Position numbers and translations under genes: made by a program. Source: Kiritimatiellia bacterium (GTDB lineage Bacteria; Verrucomicrobiota; Kiritimatiellia; SLAD01). From it: 15,305 nucleotides of DNA. Shown one piece after another: positions 6,415 through 11,786 of the stretch. Position 1 is the stretch's first letter. Each line of letters starts with the position of its first letter. The notes beneath the pieces are model-generated. The model was not told where the DNA came from and did not search any database. It was given only the letters and a program-made list of their open reading frames with translations. The stretch is from positions 1-15,305 of the forward strand of contig SKXR01000155.1 in assembly GCA_007128275.1 (NCBI GenBank). Direction: 5' to 3'.

Positions 6415-7665
6415 ATGAAAGATAGCAAGCCGCTGTTCAAGGGGTTGATCTGCAAGGAATGCAGTGCCCGCTATAACCCGGAACCGATCCATGTCTGCGA
6501 ACAATGTTTCGGCCCGCTGGAAGTGGAATACGATTACGAAGCGATCGCGCCGCTGATCTCACGCGACATCATCCAATCGCGCGCCCCGAATATGTGGCGG
6601 TACCGCGAACTGCTCCCGATCCAGGGAGACGTTACGGTTGGAGAACATGTCGGATTCACCCCCCTCGTGAAGGCGGATCGGCTGGCGGCCAAACTCGGCG
6701 TTCGCGAATTGTGGATCAAGAATGATTCCGTCAATTATCCCACCCTCTCCTTCAAGGATCGCGTGGTCAGCGTAGCGCTCACCCGCGCCAAGGAATTCGG
6801 ATACGACACCGTCGCCTGCGCGAGCACCGGCAACCTCGCCAACTCCGTCGCCGCCAATGCCGCCGCCGCGGGACTGAATAGTTTTGTGTTCATTCCGTCC
6901 GACCTTGAACCCGGCAAGGTGCTCGGCAGCTCCGTGTACGGGACAAATGTGATCGGGATCGAAGGCACCTATGATCAGGTTAATCGTCTGTGCAGCGAAA
7001 TCGGCGGTCGCTTTCCCTGGGCCTTCGTGAACATCAATATGCGCCCCTATTACGCCGAGGGCAGCAAGGCCATGGGCTACGAGATTGCCGAACAACTCGG
7101 CTGGAAGTTACCGGATCATGTCGTGGTCCCTATGGCGGGCGGCTCGTTGATCACCAAGATCAAGAAGTCATTCGATGAATTCGTGAAGCTGGGCATCGTC
7201 GATGCGCACCCCACGCACATTCACGGTGCGCAGCCCGAAAACTGTTCACCCATCGTTACGGCCGTGAAGGAAGGAAAAGACTTCTTCCGCCCGGTCGAAA
7301 AGCCGAATACCATCGTCAAATCGTTGGCCATCGGCAATCCCGCCGACGGGTTCTATTCGATCCAGACCATGAACGAAACCGGCGGATACGGGGAGAACCC
7401 GAACGACGATGAAGTGGTGGAAGGCATTCGCCTGTTGGCCGAATACGCGGGGGTCTTCTCCGAAACAGCGGGCGGTACCGTGGTGGGCGCCGCCAAACGG
7501 ATGATCGAAGCCGGCCGGATCAATCCGGACGAGTCCATCGTACTCTGCATCACCGGGCATGGTCTGAAGACCAAGGAAGCATTGGAAGGAAAACTGCCCC
7601 CCCCGGCCGCCATTAAACCCAGCCTCAAAGAATTCGAAGCGCTGTATGCGGCGCGAACCCACTAA
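6415..7665 (+). CDS. thrC: Threonine-synthase-family PLP enzyme (possible homocysteine synthase)
   Basis: This 416-residue fold-type II PLP enzyme starts at the ATG at 6415 (GAGAG at 6403-6407). The longer in-frame ATG at 6217 lies inside the riboswitch and is rejected. The N-terminus has a four-cysteine zinc-ribbon-like knuckle (C13, C16, C28, C31). The PLP lysine is K114 in PTLSFKDRV; ASTGNLANS (136-144) would bind PLP phosphate, with AGGS (241-244) a further glycine-rich segment. Classical activity: O-phosphohomoserine plus water gives threonine plus phosphate. Context argues for another role. It is behind a SAM-I riboswitch and 20 bp before a CysO-like sulfur carrier, so it may use O-phosphohomoserine with thiocarboxylate sulfur to make homocysteine. 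An ordinary threonine synthase, or a phosphoserine-type sulfhydrylase, remains possible. Membership in the family is certain; the reaction is inferred. Confidence 0.93.
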   Translation: MKDSKPLFKGLICKECSARYNPEPIHVCEQCFGPLEVEYDYEAIAPLISRDIIQSRAPNMWRYRELLPIQGDVTVGEHVGFTPLVKADRLAAKLGVRELWIKNDSVNYPTLSFKDRVVSVALTRAKEFGYDTVACASTGNLANSVAANAAAAGLNSFVFIPSDLEPGKVLGSSVYGTNVIGIEGTYDQVNRLCSEIGGRFPWAFVNINMRPYYAEGSKAMGYEIAEQLGWKLPDHVVVPMAGGSLITKIKKSFDEFVKLGIVDAHPTHIHGAQPENCSPIVTAVKEGKDFFRPVEKPNTIVKSLAIGNPADGFYSIQTMNETGGYGENPNDDEVVEGIRLLAEYAGVFSETAGGTVVGAAKRMIEAGRINPDESIVLCITGHGLKTKEALEGKLPPPAAIKPSLKEFEALYAARTH

Positions 7666-7685
7666 GCCACAGGAGAGAAAACATC

Positions 7686-7961
7686 ATGTCCATTCAAGTA
7701 CGCATCCCCACTCCGCTGCGCGGATTGACCGAGAACAAGGACGTCGTCGACGCGGAAGGCGCGACCGTCAACGAGCTTATCGAGAATCTGCAGACCCGTT
7801 ATCCCGGATTAAAGGAACGCATCTGCGACGATAAAGGCGAACTACGACGCTTCGTCAACGTCTACATCAACGACGAGGATATCCGGTTCAAGGACGGGAA
7901 AGACACGGCCGTGAAAGACGGCGACGAAATCTCCATCATCCCCGCCATCGCCGGCGGATGA
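7686..7961 (+). CDS. CysO-like ubiquitin-fold sulfur-carrier protein (MoaD/ThiS family)
   Basis: This 91-residue beta-grasp protein begins MSIQVRIPTPLR and ends SIIPAIAGG. The free C-terminal Gly-Gly is what E1-like enzymes adenylate and convert to a thiocarboxylate. The segments RRFVNVYINDEDIRF and DGDEISIIPAIAGG closely resemble mycobacterial CysO as I recall it, more than MoaD or ThiS. CysO donates sulfur to the PLP enzyme CysM for cysteine synthesis. Because the tail already ends in GG, no protease is needed to expose it, unlike HcyS of Wolinella. AGGAG at 7671-7675 lies ten bases before the ATG, and the gene follows the threonine-synthase-like gene by 20 bp, so both share the SAM riboswitch. 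The activating enzyme and the peptidase that releases the amino acid are not in the window. Confidence 0.93.
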   Translation: MSIQVRIPTPLRGLTENKDVVDAEGATVNELIENLQTRYPGLKERICDDKGELRRFVNVYINDEDIRFKDGKDTAVKDGDEISIIPAIAGG

Positions 7962-7991
7962 CCAAGACGGGAAGAAGCATCGGACCGTTCT

Positions 7992-8009
7992 GTCGAGCGA
8001 AGTCGAGAC
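7992..8009. repeat. Short repeat-like motif between convergent genes
   Basis: GTCGAGCGAAGTCGAGAC contains a direct repeat GTCGAG and the palindromic frame TCGA-N6-TCGA. Sequences of the GAGCGAAGTCGA type recur between genes in many bacterial genomes. It occupies the 59-bp gap where the sulfur-carrier and Hsp33 genes converge. No T-run is next to it, so I do not call it a terminator. Confidence 0.35.
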
Positions 8010-8020
8010 CGCTCAAGACT

Positions 8021-8920
8021 TCACCGGCCACCGTCGGGCTTCTCGTTCCACGCGCGGATACATTCATCCACGGTCAGCACATAGCGCTCGTTACAGAAAT
8101 GGCAACGGATGGCGACATCCTCCTTTTTCTGCACAATATCCATGCGGTCCGCGTACGAAAGACTTCGGACGGCCGCCCCTATCTTGGCGGGACCGCAGTT
8201 GCACCGGAATACGGGTTCCATGGCTTCCGTCATCGTCCAGCGCGGCGCGTCCAACTCGTCCACCGTTAACGCGCGCAGGATATCCTCAAACAGATTATCC
8301 GGCTCCGTGACGCGGGCGAGCAACGCGCGAACCGGCTCAAGTTCCAGTTGCGTACGAACACGCTGGAAACGTTCCAGATCGCAATCGGGAAGCGCCTGTA
8401 CGAGCAATCCGCGAGACACGTGCACCGGCTGTTCAGGATCATCCGAAAACGCCACCAACACCGCGGCGCCGGATTCCACCTGGTCGCTCATACACAAGAA
8501 AGCGGTCAGATCATCGACCACATCCATAAAACAGGCTTCGACCGTGCCGGACGCCGTCACGGTTCCCTGGCGACTTCGAACCACTCGGATCTCCCCCTGC
8601 TCGCCGTAGAGATCCTGCACATCGCTGGCGTCGCTCAAGGCCACCGGGTTAATCAAGCCCCGCACGGTGCCGTCCGATCCCGCATCCACCACAAGGGCCT
8701 GCGCCTTCCCGCCATAGGCCCATCGCACATTAAGCCGTTCCCCCTCGCCGCCGGAAGATGCCGCGAGCACGCCCATGGTCAATGCGCGCACCAGCAAATG
8801 CGCCGCCACGGGATCGCATGCATGCCGCACCACCGCCTCGTTGGCCAGGCCGGTGGTCACCGCATAATGAAACGCGATGTCCAATCCTTCAATCCGTCCC
8901 CTGTACAATGTGCCGTTCAT
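8021..8920 (-). CDS. hslO: Redox-regulated chaperone Hsp33
   Basis: This 299-residue protein begins MNGTLYRGRIEGLDIAFHYA and has the Hsp33 layout: an N-terminal domain to about residue 180, a linker, and a C-terminal zinc switch. All four zinc cysteines are present as CNC (C240, C242) and CHFC (C273, C276), with 30 residues between the pairs. By family, oxidation releases zinc and unfolds the linker, turning the protein into an ATP-independent holdase. The residues after CNC (GPAKIG) differ from the common CSRER-type sequence. A longer frame reaching 9148 exists, but its extra 76 residues are an Arg/His-rich shadow of the dehydrogenase gene. The ATG at 8920 overlaps the dehydrogenase stop by ATGA, suggesting translational coupling. 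It converges with the sulfur-carrier gene. Confidence 0.94.
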   Translation of the reverse strand: MNGTLYRGRIEGLDIAFHYAVTTGLANEAVVRHACDPVAAHLLVRALTMGVLAASSGGEGERLNVRWAYGGKAQALVVDAGSDGTVRGLINPVALSDASDVQDLYGEQGEIRVVRSRQGTVTASGTVEACFMDVVDDLTAFLCMSDQVESGAAVLVAFSDDPEQPVHVSRGLLVQALPDCDLERFQRVRTQLELEPVRALLARVTEPDNLFEDILRALTVDELDAPRWTMTEAMEPVFRCNCGPAKIGAAVRSLSYADRMDIVQKKEDVAIRCHFCNERYVLTVDECIRAWNEKPDGGR

Positions 8921-9786
8921 GCGGATCGATCGATGATGTTGTACAACGCCTGCGTCCCCAAGTCGCCGCCGCCTTCGGCAGCCAGTTGCGCGTAGAGCCT
9001 CTCGGCCAACGCCAAGCCGGGGGTGTCGAGATCCATGGCGCGCGCGGATGCGAGGGCAATGCGCATGTCTTTGATGAAGTGTTTCACGTAGAAGCCGGGC
9101 TGGAAATCTCCGTTCAGAATGCGGGGGCCGTAATGGGACAGCGACCAACTGCCCGCTGCCCCGCCGCCAATACAGTCCACGACCTTGGCGGGATCAAGGC
9201 CCGCGCGGCGCACATACGCGATGGCTTCGCACAGGCCCACCATGCCCGCGGCAATGGCAATCTGGTTCACCATCTTCGTGTGCTGTCCGCTGCCCGCGCC
9301 GCCCTGCAGCATGATGTTCTTTCCCATGATTCGGAGCATGGGCACAACGGTTTCGAACGCGTCCGGATCGCCGCCCACCATGATCGTCAAGCGCGCTTCC
9401 CGCGCGCCGACATCACCCCCGGACACGGGCGCGTCCAGCACATGCAATCCGCGCGCCGTGCCCGCCTCGTACATTTCCACCGCCAACCGCGGATCGGAGG
9501 TGGTCATATCGATCAGATACGATCCGAGCCGCGCATGGGCCAGCAATCCGTCCGCCCCCAGATACAATTCGCGCACGTCCTCCGGATAGCCCACCATGGT
9601 GATGATCACATCCGACCGGACGGCCAACGCCGCCGGCGTATCCGCCCAAACCGCACCCGCGCTCAAAAGGGGTTCCGCCTTCGATGGCGTGCGCGTATAC
9701 ACGACCAACGGATGCCCGGCCCGCAACACGTGCCCGGCCATACTCCGCCCCATCACGCCTGTTCCTATAAACCCGATCGTCTTCAT
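8917..9786 (-). CDS. Beta-hydroxyacid dehydrogenase (GarR / 3-hydroxyisobutyrate dehydrogenase family)
   Basis: This 289-residue protein has the full family pattern: Rossmann motif GFIGTGVMGRSMAGH (5-19), the substrate-binding DAPVSGG (118-124), the catalytic lysine segment GSGQHTKMVNQ (165-175, K171, N174), and the later KD pair at 239-240 with GFYVKHFIKDMRIAL. The 30-31 region (YTRTP, with an arginine after the second strand) suggests NADP(H) more than NAD(H), by family rule. Members reduce tartronate semialdehyde or oxidise 3-hydroxyisobutyrate and similar acids; the substrate is not clear. Its position after two sugar-transporter genes on the same strand suggests work on a sugar-acid product, but a 115-bp spacer with heptamer repeats separates them. 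Its stop overlaps the hslO start. An AGGAT stretch lies just before its ATG. Confidence 0.92.
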   Translation of the reverse strand: MKTIGFIGTGVMGRSMAGHVLRAGHPLVVYTRTPSKAEPLLSAGAVWADTPAALAVRSDVIITMVGYPEDVRELYLGADGLLAHARLGSYLIDMTTSDPRLAVEMYEAGTARGLHVLDAPVSGGDVGAREARLTIMVGGDPDAFETVVPMLRIMGKNIMLQGGAGSGQHTKMVNQIAIAAGMVGLCEAIAYVRRAGLDPAKVVDCIGGGAAGSWSLSHYGPRILNGDFQPGFYVKHFIKDMRIALASARAMDLDTPGLALAERLYAQLAAEGGGDLGTQALYNIIDRSA

Positions 9787-9821
9787 GCCTGCATCCTAAT
9801 CTTACTCATGATCGTAATCCA

Positions 9822-9884
9822 TGTCCGTGTCGGGTGTCGGGTGTCGCGTGTCGGGTGTCAAATGCTGAACACTGGATACTGGTT
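9822..9884. repeat. Degenerate heptanucleotide tandem repeat
   Basis: Nine consecutive 7-bp units stay in register. The clearest are GTCGGGT at 9829, 9836 and 9850, with GTCGCGT at 9843. The run then drifts through GTCAAAT and GCTGAAC to ACTGGAT and ACTGGTT (9871-9884). On the minus strand the core reads as repeated CCCGACA. It fills most of the 115-bp spacer between the MalG-type permease and the dehydrogenase. There is no open reading frame in it. It resembles the heptameric STRR-type repeats known from cyanobacteria in form, not in sequence. Confidence 0.85.
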
Positions 9885-9901
9885 ACTTCTTCCCCCCCTC
9901 G

Positions 9902-11620
9902 TCACCCCTTCATCCCCGTCAGCGTCACACCTTGGATAAAATATTTCTGGGCGAAGAAGAAGATAATGATCACGGGCAACGTCATCAACAGCGAACCGGC
10001 CATCATCATGCCGAGATTCCCTCCGGCTTGGACGTGGAAGGCGTAGAGACCGAGCGACAACGGATACAATCGCTGATCGCTCAGGAAAATCAGCGGTCCC
10101 ATGAAATCGTTCCAGACGGCCATGAACGTAAAGATCGAGATGACCGCCAGGGTGGGCTTGATCAGCGGCATGATCACATACCAGTACACCTGCAGGAAAT
10201 TGCATCCGTCAATCTTCGCGGCGTCCTCGAGATCACGGGGTATACCCTTCATAAACTGGCGCAGGAGAAAGATGTTGAACGCGTTCCCGAAGAAACTAAT
10301 GACCCATAACGGGTACAGGGTGTTGTACCAGCCGATCTCCTTGATGATCAGGAAGAACGGGATCATGGTGATCTGTGGCGGGATCATGAGCGTGGACAGC
10401 ATGACGCCGAACGAAACGTTTCGGCCCGGCCAACGCAGGCGGGCAAAGGCGTAGGCGACCAGCGAGCAGGAGATGATGTTGCCGATGATATTCAACGCCA
10501 CGAGAAAGATACTCGTGGCCGTATAGCGCCAAAACGGAATGTAATCGAGCGCGCCGCGATAGTTCCGCTGCGCCTTGGCCCACCAGGCGCCGAACGCCGA
10601 ATTCTCGGCCATAACCATGGACACTTTGACATGGTTCGGCCGCGATTCGTATTGTGGCCCGGCATCCACTTCGCGGTACGGAATCCATAGACGGATTTTC
10701 GTGGACTCATCGTCCGGGCCATATTCCTGCAAGGACACCGCGCCCCACTGGAAGTCGCCCAGATATTCGGGCCGATCGCCTTCATACAGTTTGCCGTTCT
10801 TTTCCACGTAGAAGCGAAGCGGATGCCAGGAATCGTCGGGCCGGATAAACAACTGAATCCGATAGAGTCGATCCGCCTGAAACGGCAACTCCATGGTGCG
10901 TTCCAGTGTAATGTTCCCGCGACGCTCTTCCCGGAAATCATAGACGAGATCCGCCCGCAGCTCACCCTCCTCCCGCCGATCCACCAAGCGCGCCGGCCCA
11001 TCGCTTTTCACGTTCCAGAATGCGGACACGGGTTGATCCGCCGTCATCTCCACTTCCTGTAAATCGAAACTGCGCACACGGACCGGACCAAAGGTAAGCC
11101 GGCGCCATACGCGGCCCACCGACTCCTCGATCATCTCATCCGTGATGCGCGCCTGAATGGCCTGAGCAAGACGCTCGTCCGATTCCTGCCAGAGCGCACG
11201 CGGCATGGTCTGCCAGAGCCGCTCGTAAAGGCCCGGCACGACAATTTCCACAACGCGTTCGCGATCATGGACGTATTCGGGCAGCCGAAACGCGTGGCCT
11301 TGAAGGACCGCCTCGATGACGGGTCGTGCCCGTTCGTACCGGTCATGATCCGGCTGCTCATAAAAGCGATCGTCGATATACGGTGAGACGGCGGCGGGAA
11401 TGGGGCGCATCGGAAAGAGCCGAATATCTTCCGTATACATTTCGCGATCGACCTTCATGCTGGTGCCGATCATCCACACGAAAGGCAGGCTGAAGAGGAC
11501 GGCTCCGCCAAGCAACAACCCGTAGATCGTCAGCACGCGCGCCGTACGCAGCGAGCGCCGCGCCCAAAGCTCGGCGCGGGCTTCGTCACGGTCAGCATGT
11601 TGTGGCGTATTGAAAGACAT
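9902..11620 (-). CDS. MalG-type ABC permease with a large periplasmic insertion
   Basis: This 572-residue protein is about twice the usual 270-300 of the sugar (CUT1) MalG family. Residues 27-53 form the first membrane helix (ending LPFVWMIGTSMK), and the permease resumes at FWRYTATSIFLVALNIIG (363-380), continuing to the typical end (YFIQGVTLTGMKG). The EAA loop that docks the ATPase is intact: EDAAKIDG (465-472) followed by I483-M-P485. Between the two parts lie about 310 residues instead of the usual 45. The first half of the insert is helical and charged; the second half (about 180-340) is rich in beta strands, such as RLYRIQLFIR and PLRFYVEKNGKLYEGDRP. It would lie on the outer side of the membrane. 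Its partner is the binding-protein/permease fusion upstream. No Shine-Dalgarno sequence is evident before the ATG. Confidence 0.92.
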   Translation of the reverse strand: MSFNTPQHADRDEARAELWARRSLRTARVLTIYGLLLGGAVLFSLPFVWMIGTSMKVDREMYTEDIRLFPMRPIPAAVSPYIDDRFYEQPDHDRYERARPVIEAVLQGHAFRLPEYVHDRERVVEIVVPGLYERLWQTMPRALWQESDERLAQAIQARITDEMIEESVGRVWRRLTFGPVRVRSFDLQEVEMTADQPVSAFWNVKSDGPARLVDRREEGELRADLVYDFREERRGNITLERTMELPFQADRLYRIQLFIRPDDSWHPLRFYVEKNGKLYEGDRPEYLGDFQWGAVSLQEYGPDDESTKIRLWIPYREVDAGPQYESRPNHVKVSMVMAENSAFGAWWAKAQRNYRGALDYIPFWRYTATSIFLVALNIIGNIISCSLVAYAFARLRWPGRNVSFGVMLSTLMIPPQITMIPFFLIIKEIGWYNTLYPLWVISFFGNAFNIFLLRQFMKGIPRDLEDAAKIDGCNFLQVYWYVIMPLIKPTLAVISIFTFMAVWNDFMGPLIFLSDQRLYPLSLGLYAFHVQAGGNLGMMMAGSLLMTLPVIIIFFFAQKYFIQGVTLTGMKG

Positions 11621-11625
11621 GGGGA

Positions 11626-11709
11626 TCGGTGCTCGGTGTCCGGTGTTTGGTGTTCAGACTTTAGGTTTTGGGTTATAGGTTTTAGGTTATAGGTTTTAGG
11701 TTATAGGTT
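11626..11709. repeat. Heptanucleotide tandem repeat (12 units in register)
   Basis: Exactly twelve 7-bp units run without a shift. They begin as TCGGTGC, TCGGTGT, CCGGTGT, TTGGTGT, pass one divergent unit (TCAGACT, 11654-11660), then alternate TTAGGTT and ATAGGTT to 11709. Nearly all fit NNRGGTK. The second half can also be read as a 14-bp repeat of AGGTTTTAGGTTAT. It lies directly upstream of the MalG-type gene on the minus strand, beginning five bases from its start codon. It therefore replaces the region where a ribosome binding site would be expected to sit. Confidence 0.9.
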
Positions 11710-11732
11710 CCAGAGTTTGGACATTCTGGAAC
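11707..11732. repeat. Perfect inverted repeat between the two permease genes
   Basis: GTTCCAGA (11707-11714) and TCTGGAAC (11725-11732) form a perfect 8-bp stem with a 10-base loop. It borders the heptamer run. On the minus-strand transcript it would lie between the fusion gene and the MalG-type gene. No T-run follows on that strand, so a processing or stabilising hairpin is as likely as a terminator. Confidence 0.5.
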
Positions 11733-11761
11733 GTAGTTCTTACATACTCTTCATTCGGCGG

Positions 11762-11783
11762 TCGAAAATCGGCAATCGAAAAT
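11762..11783. repeat. Direct repeat TCGAAAAT, 14 bp apart
   Basis: TCGAAAAT occurs at 11762-11769 and 11776-11783, a spacing of exactly two heptamers, just after the stop of the fusion gene. It is probably part of the same class of heptad-periodic spacer DNA. With only two copies this is weak. Confidence 0.4.
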
Positions 11784-11786
11784 GCT

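Noticed and set aside
8921..9148. 76-residue extension of Hsp33
   Set aside because: It lies wholly inside the dehydrogenase gene in another frame, is rich in Arg and His, and Hsp33 proteins start at the MNGTLYRG segment.
8758..9939. 393-residue frame on the plus strand opposite the dehydrogenase and Hsp33 genes
   Set aside because: Antisense shadow, rich in Arg, His and Pro, with no recognisable domain; the minus-strand genes have complete motifs.
9822..11709. CRISPR array
   Set aside because: The repeats are contiguous 7-bp units without spacers, and no cas gene is present.
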